From Ehretia macrophylla (taxonomy: Eukaryota > Streptophyta > Magnoliopsida > Boraginales > Ehretiaceae), in the NCBI GenBank assembly GCA_037974665.1, contig CM075772.1, positions 35,937,052 through 36,001,051 of the forward strand: 64,000 nt of DNA, read 5' to 3'. Numbering within the stretch: the first letter of the stretch is position 1; every line of letters begins with the position of its first letter. This document shows, piece after piece, positions 34,690 to 46,439 of this stretch. The position numbers and the translations under genes were made by a program. Under the pieces are notes generated by a model that saw nothing but the letters and a program-made list of their open reading frames with translations, was not told the DNA's origin and did not search any database.

Positions 34690-37328
34690 TGTGATAACCC
34701 GAACCCGGCATGCATTTAATGGCATTTAATTGCATTTAATTAAGTGACATCTTAAATGTTAGTGTTTAATTGCATTTGATTACATTTATATTAACTTGTT
34801 TGGTTGTATGTTAGCATTAACTTCATAATTCTTTAAAATATTCTAGAAATAGTTAAAATTAATTATTTTAAATGAATATTGATTATTTTGATTATTTTAA
34901 TAATTGGTTTATTGTCTTGCATTAAAATCACTCGGTTTTCAAATAAATGAGAAAAGTAACTCCGAGCTAGAGTGAATTTTAATCTATTCTACTATTCTAC
35001 TTTTAAAAAATTATAGTTTTCTATTAGTATTCATCATTTGATTAGCGATCGTTTATTGACCGTTCGATCGTAGCATTTTGAAAATGGGAGTTAGAGAAAT
35101 ATTCCTCGGACTTAGTGAAAAATGTTTTTAGCTTAATTTAACCAGTTTTAGTTGTTTTTTCATTTAATTACATTGTTTTAACTTGAATTGGCATCAAAAT
35201 AAGCTTATTTGACCATTTTTAACTAAAGTTTGATTTTGCAAATGACCAAAATGCCCTTGTCACCCTTTTAAATAATAAAACAATGCAAAAATCAAATAAA
35301 ACAATTTGCAAAATGCCAATTATATTCTTGCCATGGCCGAAGCTCTCAAGGAGGGAAAAGAAATGATTTTTATTGCATTTTCTTCTACAATCGTGCGTGG
35401 AATTGCTCGGGGGTCGTGGCTCGGGTCCTGACGGGTCTTGGTCTTGAATCTCTGCGAGGGATTTCACGCTTTTGTGCATATTATATGAAATTTGATTTTT
35501 GATTCAAATTTTTAGATTTGATATTTAATGCATTATAATGCTTGAAATCGATTGAAAATGCTTCTTTAGGGTTTGTAGAGCATTGCTTGTTAGTTATTTA
35601 GCGATTTTTACAGTTAAAAATGCTAATTAAATTTAGGCAAGAATGTGAATAGTAAAATTAAATAGTAAAACCCTAGAATTTTGGATTTTTTATTCGAATT
35701 GCGATTTCTTAATTTGTATAGGTGGCATTAATGATAGAAAGATAAAATGTGCAATAAAAACATATCGGCCTTTGTTAAAATTGGAAATTATACAATGAAA
35801 CGTAAAGGGGCCGTTTGACCAAAACTTGACCGTGCTCGAATTGAGTTGGGGGTTTTGCTATTGAGGGCATGGAAGCACTTTTGGTGCTGTTGTGGAGTTG
35901 ATTGAGCGACCGATTAGTATAGTTGTAGTTCAAATGCAGTAGGTGGATTTTCGGGTTTCGGTTGGAAAAGTGAAGTTTAGTGACATAGAAACGTGTCTTG
36001 TAGTGCCTAAGTGAATGTAGTGAAATCGGTTTCCTAATCCCGTAGTTCGTTTGCTCGTAATTGCCTTTGAAATGTAGAGATTGAATAGTGATATTTGTCA
36101 TTTTCGTGTTTGAACTGCTGTTATTTGTTTAATTGGTGTTATTGTTGCTATTAATGATAGTTATGTTTGAAAAGTTAATTGAATGCTATTATTGGTTGTA
36201 AATGCTTGATATCGCTCGTTTATTGCCTTGTATCGTGTCTTGCATTGCATAGTATCAGGAGCGTGAGTGATGGGCCTCTCTGGGTAGTCTCGGGCTGCCA
36301 GTGTTGGTTGCTCTATCTCCGTGTCCTATTCCCTTTCTCGCTTGGGTTGCCTCCCAAGGAGATTTGGGTCGTAGAATTGATGGATACTTCTGGGGTATTC
36401 CAAACTGAAGTTATAAGGTGGTTGCGCGCTTATTGTCATCGTTGTCAACATCAAGCTCGAGATTGATGTATCTCTCGTGAAATGGTACATTGCTCGTATG
36501 AGTGAACCATAGCCTTCATAGTGTTGTATAGCTTTGAATGGTTGTGTTAATACTTTCATTAATTGCTTATTGTATTGATTGTTTGTCTTGATTGCTTACT
36601 TATCAGTTATATTGCTTAACTGCCTTATTTGCATTACACGACTTTTTTTCTCTCCAACTCGATATCTGTCTCGCCCTCACTGAGTATACGTGTTGTGTAT
36701 ACTCACTCCTCACCACCACATTTCAGGAAATGCCATGTTAGCTGGAAAGTTCGTGATTACGTGAAAGTTCGTGCTTGAAGAGTTGCATTGCGTGCTATGT
36801 GGCTTGAGTTGTCAAGAATGCAAAGATTTATGTTTCATGTGTTGTTTGTATTTAGTGTTAAAAAAGAATGTAATTTAACTTTTATTAGGTTATTGAAGTG
36901 ATTTGAAAAGCTAGTCTATGTATTCAGTTAGTATAGTTTAATTTCATTGCATGTACGTAATTGTCTAAAGGAATAGAATTAGAATGGTATGATAGTCTCT
37001 TTTATGCATTGGGTTAATATACTTTAATTGCCTAGCATGACTGTTCTTGTCTAAGATGAAAAGAGATAGGTTAGCTTTTAAACCGGAAATGTATATATAT
37101 AATTGTTGTGTTTATTTGTTGAGAAACAAGGCTTGGATGGCCTTGAGGTATTTGTATGGTTGGACACGGTGCTGGTCCACTTATATGCTATTACAGGTTT
37201 TACATTTTGCCTAGAAATAGGGAAGACTCCGTCCGTTTTTTCTAAAATTTTATGCCCGGGTTTGGAATTGGGTGGTGATTAGATTGATTGATAGAACTCC
37301 CGGTCTCGAGAAGGATCAGGGTGCTACA
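34690..37328 (+). repeat. Solo LTR G (A/B/D family, plus orientation) inside E RT
   Basis: It starts TGTGATAACCCGAACCC and ends GATCAGGGTGCTACA, 2.64 kb, with no PBS, PPT or second LTR. It interrupts RT between the FDLR...GHNEFVV part and PFGLTNAP. The flanks are CGGTA and CAACA, so no target duplication is visible. Compared with intact family members, a few RT bases next to it also seem lost. It has the stem-loop at about 36,681-36,705 followed by TTTCAGG. Confidence 0.85.
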
Positions 37329-39484
37329 CAACAAATTCATTGTGGCCATATCTAGTCCTGAATCCCGTCTTAGGTATATCGCCACTCCGAATCCTGAGTT
37401 GATAGTAACCCTACCTCAAATCAAATTTGGAGTAAACACTCGCACCCTGCAACTGGTCAAACAATTCTTCAATCAATGACAAGGGGTATTTGTTCTTAAT
37501 CGTGACTTGATTAAGTCCCCTGTAATCAATACATAGCCGTAGCGTGCCGTCTTTCTTTCTCACAAACAACATAGGCGCACCCCACAGCGAAGAACTAGGT
37601 TGTATAAACATTTTCTCAAGCAAGTTCTGAAGCTGAATTTTCAATTCCTGAAGTTCAGTCAATGCCATTCTATAAGGACTTCTAGAAATTGGCGCGGCAT
37701 AAGATCAATCACAAATTCAATCTCCCTATCCGGTGGTAAACCCAGTAACTCCACGGGAAATACACCAGGGAAGTCTTTAACAATTGGAATCTCATTCAAA
37801 TTCAACTTATCAGTAGGTTGATTGATTAGATAAGATAGGTAAGCTTCACAACCTTTATTCAACAACTTAGAAGCCTTGATTGACGATAAAAGAGGTATTC
37901 GGGTAGCCCTACAGTTCCCAACAATCTCTAGTACCGGTAGGTCATGAGTCTGAAGATAAACAATCTTTGTTCTACAATCCAACTGAGCATAGTATTTCCT
38001 CAACCAGTCTATTCCCAATATGATTTCAAAGTCACGGAAGGGTAGTATAATTAAATCAGCAGGAAATTTATGGTCCTCAATGCATATAACACAAGATTTG
38101 CAAATAGACTCAGTAACAAATTTCGCACCCAAAGGCGTGCTACTTCAACTTTATGCGGTAGTTTATCAATGCAAACATTCACATATCGTGCATATGCGGG
38201 AGTTATAAACGAATGTGTAGCTCCGGGATCAATCAAAACTTTAACTGGCTGAGTATTGAGAAGAAAGGTACCTTCCACTATTGCTGTAGTATCGGGCAGC
38301 TCCTCCGCCTCTAGTACAAAGACCCTAGCCTGTACCCTCTGTGCTGGACCTACACCTGTAGCCCTGTTCTGCACACCCTGGCCTCCAATACGACCCTGAA
38401 CATTCTTAAACTTTGGGCAATCTTTCACCTTATGCTCATCGCTCCTACAACCAGTGCACTTACCACTCTTTCTCCAGCAATTAGCTTCAACGTGCCCCAA
38501 TCGATTACAAAAGTTACACTGCTGATTTTGCCTTACAACAGTGTTTCCCGTAGGTGCGGGGACTCTGGCAGTGGTAGGAACTGTACCTCCCTGCTAGGGT
38601 CTAGTCACAGCTGGTCTCCCCTGAATCTGATACTAAGGCTGATACGAACGTTGCTGAGGAACCTGAACAAAAGTCTAATACTGCCTCTGCTAACTCTGGC
38701 TGCTCTGGCCCAAGTACTGTTTCTTACTCGGCTGGCTACTCTCAGCTATCATCGCTGCCTTCCATTTCTCAAACTTCGAGGCTGCTTGGAATGCCTTGGG
38801 AAAAGTAGTATAAGTCTGCCCAGTCAAATGCAGCTGTATATCCATTCTCAGCCCACGAACAAACCTATGAATCATCCTCCTAGCTGGCTGTACCAGCTCA
38901 GGCATATACCTCGACAGGCTGACAAACCTAGCCTCATATTGTGCGACAATCATGTTTCCTTGCTTCAGGCCCACAAATTCGTCTTCCCGCCTTTCCCTAG
39001 CCATCTCGGGAATATACTTGTCCCGAAACTCACTCACGAAATCATCCCACAAATACGGAACATCCTCACAGTCCCACCTCAACCTAACAGTGTTCCACCG
39101 CTGTTCTGCATCGCCCTCAAACAGAAATGCTGCATAAGCTATCTTTGCCTCGTCAGTGTACCTCAAAGCAGCGTAAATTTTCTCAACACAGTTAATCCAT
39201 CTCTCGGCTGCCTCGTCATCCGGCTCTCCGAAGAACTTACCCGGCTCGTGCCTAAGGAGTTTCTCCAACTGATTATTCTCAGCCCTATGCCCCTGTCTAC
39301 CAGGATTAGCTTGATTTCCCTGGGGATTATTATTCTTGTCCTGCCTCTGCTCATGCAGTACCTGAGTAATCCGGTCAACTGCAGTGAACATAGTAGCCAT
39401 AAACTGTTCATGTATCGGTTGCTGACCCTGTTCTGCTGCCTCTTCATCTGCCCTTTGACCTTGAGTACTACGACGTGGCGGCAT
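37329..39484 (-). pseudogene. gag-pol: Element E gag, protease and N-terminal RT
   Basis: The start MPPRRSTQGQ is at 39,484. The Gag capsid region (FFGEPDDEAAERWINCVEKI) spans about residues 80-220. It is followed by in-frame stops between 38,690 and 38,590, two zinc knuckles (CNFCNRLGHVEANC and CTGCRSDEHKVKDC) at about 38,415-38,515, and protease at about 38,200-38,235. The protease motif reads DPGATHSF instead of the usual D-S/T-G, so the active site is altered. Frameshifts near 38,130 and 37,665 precede the RT start ([20 protein letters not shown]). A TAG at 37,411-37,413 replaces the Gln codon of the FDLRQGYYQ motif. Confidence 0.9.
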
Positions 39485-39774
39485 AGTAACAACTCACAAT
39501 AGCTGGCAGCATATAAAAGCACTTTGTAGACAAAAAAATAACACATAAAATTAGATAACACTCAAGTCAATAACAATCAAATATCCTATCACACAATTCA
39601 CATAACACAAGATTGACAAGTCAAACTAGTTCACTTAAACACATAAACACTCCAAGTTCATATAGTCATGCTATAACATTTTTTGTCACTTAACAATCAT
39701 ACAATAACACTCTAGCATTTTAGACCTTTACCACACAGACCAAGAAACATATCCCGGCTCATGCAAGACTATCA

Positions 39775-39788
39775 CGCGCCTGATACCA
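39775..39788 (-). other. Primer-binding site of element E
   Basis: On the minus strand it reads TGGTATCAGGCGCG. The first nine bases match the initiator tRNA-Met complement TGGTATCAGAGC. It abuts the shortened 5' LTR directly. Confidence 0.7.
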
Positions 39789-42013
39789 CCGTGGAAGATC
39801 CGAAAACCCCACATTCAATGTAATATTCGCGAAACCACAATAATTATTTGAATCAAGTCAACTGTCTTTTAGAAAACATACATATTCTCATTAACCAACT
39901 TTGCAAACCAAAAACGACATGCATACTATACAAGTATTCGTGCCACTAAGCAATTAAACCATTAGCATGCAGTTGTTACTAGTCACGTAAGTATATCTTT
40001 ACAACTTTACAATCTTTAAACTTTTACAACATAAGACCATATTGGCCTCAAAATAGAAACTACATACAAGGCCACAAGCCTCAAAATGAAGCGTCAACCA
40101 AGCAGTATTCACATCAAACATGGCCCGCACAAAAGATTGGCAACCAACCACCAGATAAGCAAAGAAAGTGCTATCAAGGAAACACCTCCACTTGCTCCTC
40201 CTCCTTAACTACTTCAATAGGATCAGCTTCAACTACTCTTGTAAAATATAGTATAGAAAGGAATGAACAAAAACTATTGCTCAGCGAGGGTTAATGGTCT
40301 CAAGGACGGAGGTGAGAGGAGAATGCAATGCAAATAGTCAAGCAAATCATTCAATTATCATATAGGGATACAAGCAAAGTCAACAATAAATCAAGACAAG
40401 CATTAAGGCTATAATCATTCAGTCAAAGGATACAATTCACTTTCCACGAGCAACTCTCAATCACGAATCCGATGACGACGCACAGGCCCAACCACCTTAT
40501 AACTTTAGTTTGGAATACCCCGGAAGTACCCAATCAATTCTACGACCCAAATCTCCCTGGGAGGCAACCCAAGCGAGAAAGGGAATAGGACACGGAGCTA
40601 GGGCAACCAACACTGGCAACCTGAGGCTACCTAGAGAGGCCCATCACACCGCCCCTAACTCTATGAATTTAATACAATATACAATGCAACAATCGAGCAA
40701 TCGAGCAATAAAGCCACACGTGGGAGAATAACAAAGTTGGTTACTCTCGCATGCAATAGCAACAGTTAGCAACATTTCAATCATAACCAACTTTAACAAG
40801 CATAACAAGCAATAATAAGCATTCTACAAGCATAACACTATGAAAACCAACAAAAAAACAAAACGACCCCAACTTTCCAAACGCTACTACTTTCAAACAA
40901 GCCACGAGTTTTGGAAACCGACTTCACCAATCCTCCTAGGTCACCATAAGGCACGTCTAAAGACCCCGAAACCCTACTTTACCCTAGAATTCTCGCAAAG
41001 CCCCGATTTCCCCCTTTTCTTGTTTGAACGATAACTATCCTAACCAAACACCCAACCAACGCCATAACCACACCAAAAGTGCTTCCATGGCCTCCCGAGA
41101 CAATGCCATCACGCAAAACGAGGAAACACTAAACTCAACCTAAACGACCCCAACTTGTACCAAGGCATTTTTTTCTCATTTTTCCATTACACAATCCAAT
41201 TTAACTATACATTTAGGCATTCTAGCATATCTAGTACCTTCCTACATCAACAGAATGCAAAACGAAGTAACTTTAGCGATACGAGGGTTTACTATTCATA
41301 TTTTACTATTCCATTAGTATTTAAAATTACAATCGCTATATTTAACCATAGAAAATGCTAAAAAGCTATAATTACATGTTCTACAATTGTCAAGGAACAT
41401 TCTTTCAGCATCAAAACTATTAAAATAACAATCTACAGCTAAAATCCAAAAATTAGAGTTGATACACCAAACATTCAAATGCGCAAACAAACATGCTTCC
41501 CTCACCTTAGACGCTCCTAGACGCTAGGAAAACCACACTGGATGCCTCGGAAACAACCCCGTGCAAGCTCACGCGAAGATTTGAATTTTGGAAGTTGAAA
41601 ATGTTTTTTTTTCCTCTCTTGAAGTTTTGGCCTGCTCACCTTTTTTTCTCAGCTTTGTGTTTTATTTTTTTGTTATTATAAGTTTATAAAAGATGATAAC
41701 TAAGTCAATTGGTCAAACCCTTGGTCAAAGCTATCTTAAGTTGGTCAATAAGCTTATTTCTTGCATTTTAAGGCTAAAACAACTATCACAAATCTAATTC
41801 TAGTTAATAACAACTAAAATACTAAAATTAAAACACTAAATACTAGTTTTCACTATTTGCTGAGGACTAGACAAAACGCTCTAACTATCGCTCTCGAAAT
41901 GCAATGCACTTTGCGACAATAAATGAATAACAATTAAATCTCAAAGAATTTAAGAAAATATAATTTTCAGAAAATAAACAAGAAAATTTCACATTCCGGG
42001 CTCGGGTATTACA
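39789..42013 (-). repeat. Element E right LTR (5' LTR, 2.23 kb, lacks 70 bp at its U5 end)
   Basis: It aligns with 22,321-24,533 and ends GGGCTCGGGTATTACA. The first 70 bp of the left LTR (22,251-22,320) are missing: CCGTGGA directly follows the PBS. The acidic frame is kept at 40,174-40,241; the stem-loop is at about 40,264-40,283. Confidence 0.85.
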
Positions 42014-42018
42014 ATTCT
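42014..42018. repeat. Right target-site duplication of element E (ATTCT)
   Basis: It matches 22,246-22,250. Confidence 0.85.
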
Positions 42019-45000
42019 CTTGTGTTGATCGATTGGGCTTGCTCTGCTCTCAACTCAAGTCAAGTGATTGGGGAATAAAGAATAGAAGGTTCATCCATGC
42101 TTTTAACAATCTTTACTGTTACTGGTTAAACCGACTTGCTGACTGAATCAGAATTCTACGGTACAAATCCGAATATGGAATGATTTTCTTCCATCAGTTG
42201 ATGGTGGTGCTGGTGCTAATATCCCCAGAGAATGAGGTCTCAATTCCTATTTGTCGGTATGTTGCCTATGTCGTATCGGGGAAATCCCCTTTTCCTTGAT
42301 AAAGTGAATTTCAATCTTCCTTCCTACTTCTTCCTTTTGTCCAAAGCATAGCGGGGCCCAGAGAAGCCCTTTTTTTGGCCACATCAGGTCGCGAGCTATT
42401 GTTTAGATAAAAGCAGGAATGAAAGAAAGCCTGTTAGAGATCTATTTCTAGTCTATTTTTTTGAATTTATAGCTTCCATCCAGCCTATCCTCAGCTCACT
42501 GACCTTAGAATAAGTAATCCAGTGAAAGCGGAACCCCAATCATACTCTCGCTCCTGCCTATCACCCTTGGGCTCTTTTCTTCCTTCTGGTTGGCTTTCCA
42601 ATTCCTACAGTCGATTCGACAACAAGCAAGTCAGGCTTTCAAGCCAGGGCAAAAGCATATTCCGACTAACTGACTTCCGCTCTCCCTATTCTACCAAGAC
42701 AAGAAGAGATATTTCTTCTCTTCCTTCTTTTTTCTAGCCTTCGCTGCCTTTTCACTGCTCCTTTCCTGTAGGCCCATTCCTAATCTTATTGCTAAGTCCC
42801 TTACTGGTTGCACCTAAAGCACCAAGAGCAACTCTATCCTGTATTGAAGGAGACAGGTTTTCTCTCCTCTTAAGTTCGAAGATTCGGGTTTTGCTCCTTA
42901 TTTCGTTTAGCCAGTTGGATAACTCTTTCCGGCTTAGTCAATTGAATTAATTGGCTGGGGTAAAAAAAGCTAATTTAACTAAAGCCCTTGCCCTAACAGC
43001 CCTTCCTCCAAAACTTGAACCAAGCCTTGTTTGTTGATCTCGTAATGTAAGGCATCTTGAACAGAGGCACCCAAATGAACAGGGGGATAAAAATGAGCAT
43101 ACAAATCGGCAGAAGCCGACAATACAAGAGATTCAACAACAAAGGAGATTAGCTCGGGGAGGTAAGGCAGTCTTGAGAGGGTCCTTCTAAAGAATCGTAA
43201 GCCACTTTTCCCATTTCACCCGAAACTACGGATTTTAATCTCTCGAATCCTGATCCTTCTGCATCTGAATAAGTTATTTTATCAGTCTCGATCTCTAAAT
43301 CCTATGAATCATAGGCGGCATTCGAATCCGACTCAAAAAAATCCTCTGCCTAATTAAAGTCAGAATAATCGGCTGAAGAATAGGTAGAAAAAGAAAATGT
43401 TTGAAGCTGAGCTGGGGTACCGTTGTTGGTGCCTTAAGGAAATGAATTTATTTTAATTCAAAGTATGAAACTACGGCTGAGCCCGTTCCTCAAGCTTAAG
43501 AGCTACGAGGATACCGCCTTTGAAGGCACTTTGAAATTGGCAATCCATTCCATGTCAGTTAAGTGTTCGGCCTGTTGATAAACACCGATCAAGTCTTAAC
43601 CATATTCTAAAGCTTTGGAAATCAACCCCCATTCCCTTGTTGGTTAAAAAATAGATCTTTGACTTCCTAGCAAACAAACCTAACAGGCTAACTTCATCGT
43701 GCCCAAAGGTAAGGTCAGTTCTACTAGCCTTAGGCAAAGAATTGGCTTATGTTCACATCTTTTTCTGACTCTTAGAACGTATTAAGATCCACTCTTCCCA
43801 CTTTTTTGTGGAAAGGACATCTGGGCGGCATGATCGTAGCTCTCATCTCCCAAATAAGAATGAGATAATAAATGGATGTACGATTGCATCTTGCCTTTTT
43901 CATAGAAAGGACATAACAAGATAGGGAACCGTTTTATCCAACAGATAGCCACGGCACAAACGGATGCCTGATCATGTTCCCAAACGGGAGGAACCCCTTT
44001 CCCCTATTACACGGGTTTTGGTAGCCGGGTCTAATTTGCCGAATAAGTGCAATCATGAGTGACGTTGTTTACCTTAGTTACTATAGCTTTCTTTTCCACG
44101 TTGCTTATTGAAAGTAGCCAACAACGCAGGTCTGGAATAGCTCACAGATGACCAAAGGTTGTAGTTTCTCTTCACCGATACAGAAGAGAGATGGACCACT
44201 TGGAGTCTAGTTAAACTAGCCATTTAATTACTGAACATGACATAATATCTATGTCATGTGAGCATCTGGGCATTAAAACTTCCAAGGCGGATACGCACCT
44301 CTATGCCTGGCTTCCAGTCTCTGCAGTCTTCGATTCAGTCCTCAGGGAATATGTAATAAAGAAACCCATTCCAGGAGAGGGGACTGTATTTCTCATCTTT
44401 CCCTACATCCGTATTGAAAGTACTACATCCGGTAGCCCGCACTATCAGGTTGTCCAGCCCTTCAATTCTCTCTTTCTCCTCTTATGAAGAAGTAACTACT
44501 ACTGTAATCATATCTGTTGTTCGCATATCCGCTCAAGCAATTCTGCCCCAAGCCGGTCTGTTCACAAATCGGATGTTAGCTTTTTGGCACGAATCTGCTC
44601 TTCTCCTAGCTCTTATTAAATCTCTTGCTATTGAAAACGGTCTTGGCCATTTAACATGAGTGATTTTCAATTTCTTTACCGAAAGATCCATGACACCAAA
44701 AGTTTGAACAAGTTTAGCATCTTGAGGTCGCTGGGGCATTGCCTTACTAATGAGGCAACAAAGTCTAATTAACTCCATTTAGTCAGCTCGGATTTGCATC
44801 ACACAGCGGCCGGTATCAACTGTCGGGGTTGTCGTGCTTGACTTTATCAGCTTCGACATTCCCTATACATTTATGGCAAAAGCCGAGTTTCCTATAAACT
44901 TAGGAAGACCTACAAATCTTCAATGAGAAACCTAGGCCAGGAAAATATGCACCATAGAGTCACCTTGATAGTTATGAATTCCAAACTATTCATATTTTCT

Positions 45001-46439
45001 TCTTTCTACCTCCTTTGCGGAATATCAGATCAAGAAATGAGTTAGCAGATCACAAGTCTAAGTCGAAGCATGCCTAAACCTTCTTTAGTAGTGAGCCGTA
45101 TCGAGTAGATCCTAGCAAGGGCTTCAAAATCACAGTAATGCCTGCAATTTCATTGCCTTGGGTACGAATTTCATGGTCAAAGCTGCTTTCTCTAGACACC
45201 ATGGAAAAGATCATTGACGAGCTCAATCTCTAAGTTTGAAATTATAAGTTCCATCCTCTTTATGAGCCTGACCTGAATCATATGGGTTAACAATTCTCAT
45301 TTATTAGTTACAGAAAGCCCTTTTCCAGGAAGTAAACCAAGAGCCACTCATCTGAGACGGCGGATGAATTTTGTCACGCCGGTGCGCAAAGGAAGCACGC
45401 TTAGAACTGCGATGTGCAATCTTCGGTCTGCCTATCATTGATTATCCATTAAAGGCTGACTCCGCTAGGCAAAAGGACCACTACTAGGATTATTCAACTA
45501 CTAACTGATGACCAAGGGACTACTCTTCCTCCTCCACTACTAAAATTGACTAACCTATTGATAGGATAGCAAAGGCAGTTGAGAGTATATTCAGAGAAAG
45601 AGAAAAAACCTATGCAGCCGTATGGCACACAAAGAGCTCGTTATGTTTTTGAACCAAGTCTTATTGCACTAGATATCTTTCACGGAAAGGGGAATCTGAA
45701 AGTATAAAGTATAGAATAGAAGTGAATACCTTTCTACTAGAAGGAAGACTGGCATCCAGAGGCGCTACCAGGAATAGGGACAAGGAATGACTCCACTTTA
45801 TTAGATTCTAACCATCCAGCGATTTTATTTTCTTGGAAAGACAAGCTTGAATTGGCTAGTGCACACACACATGGAACTTCTTACTGCCAGGGAGGGTTCG
45901 AGATCTAATAAGCAAAAATTGCTAGTCTCCTTTGAAAGCGGGGTTGCCTAAGAAAGCGCCTTTTCTAACTACTACTAATAGAATGCCTATTTTCGTCACT
46001 TTTATTTCAGTTGATGAGGTGATTTGATCTCGCCTCTAGGCAGGTCGAAGAGAAGGTTGTTATCACAGTCCTACCGCTGAATACAACAATTAGACTGCTC
46101 TGTTAGGAAGTGCTTTCTCCCAGACATTCTCGGGTTTAAGTTCACTAGAATGAGCAGTAAAGAAGATGTATGTAGTGGTAGGCATTATAGACATGTGGGG
46201 GCCATTTCCTATCTTCCCGCCCATGGTTACGAAACCGCACTCCCGGGTCGGTCCTTTCGCCTGGCCACCACTCATAGGGGACAAGGCCTTCTACTCCAGT
46301 CACGGATTCTTCACCGGTTCTTCTTCGGCTTCGGATGTACATGTGTCTACAGAAAGCCCAGGTTTACTATTATTTATATAGCCTAGAGTAATTACTTCTG
46401 GAACCAAATTTCATCTATCCTTCTTTGAGAAGCGGAGAC
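42019..46439. other. Mitochondrial-like intergenic DNA (probable NUMT), right part
   Basis: It continues the block interrupted at 22,250 and has the same texture: CTTTC/GAAAG runs, balanced composition and short frames on both strands (42,522-42,737, 44,251-44,487, 46,150-46,386 among others). None shows a recognisable domain. No tRNA, rRNA or known mitochondrial gene was recognised. It ends where C1 inserted after GAGAC. Confidence 0.5.

Larger units (their letters stand above)
22251..42013 (-). mobile_element. Element E: chromovirus-type Ty3/gypsy retrotransposon, dead, interrupted by B and G
   Basis: Ends are TGTTACGCCCC and GGGTATTACA, flanked by ATTCT. It is read on the minus strand: 5' LTR on the right (39,789-42,013), PBS, gag-protease-RT (39,484-37,329), solo LTR G, rest of RT to integrase (34,689-32,530), element B, chromodomain-like tail (24,842-24,534), PPT, 3' LTR (22,251-24,533). 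Without the insertions E is about 9.4 kb. Gene order with integrase after RNase H, and an 'HHGFEEATWE' tail, place it in the chromoviruses, most like Tekay/Del. Several stops, frameshifts and an altered protease active site make it non-functional. It split the mitochondrial-like block. Confidence 0.9.

Noticed and set aside
38432..39502. 356-codon plus-strand frame as a gene
   Set aside because: It lies antisense to the gag/zinc-knuckle/protease of element E, which has clear motifs on the minus strand. The plus frame has none.
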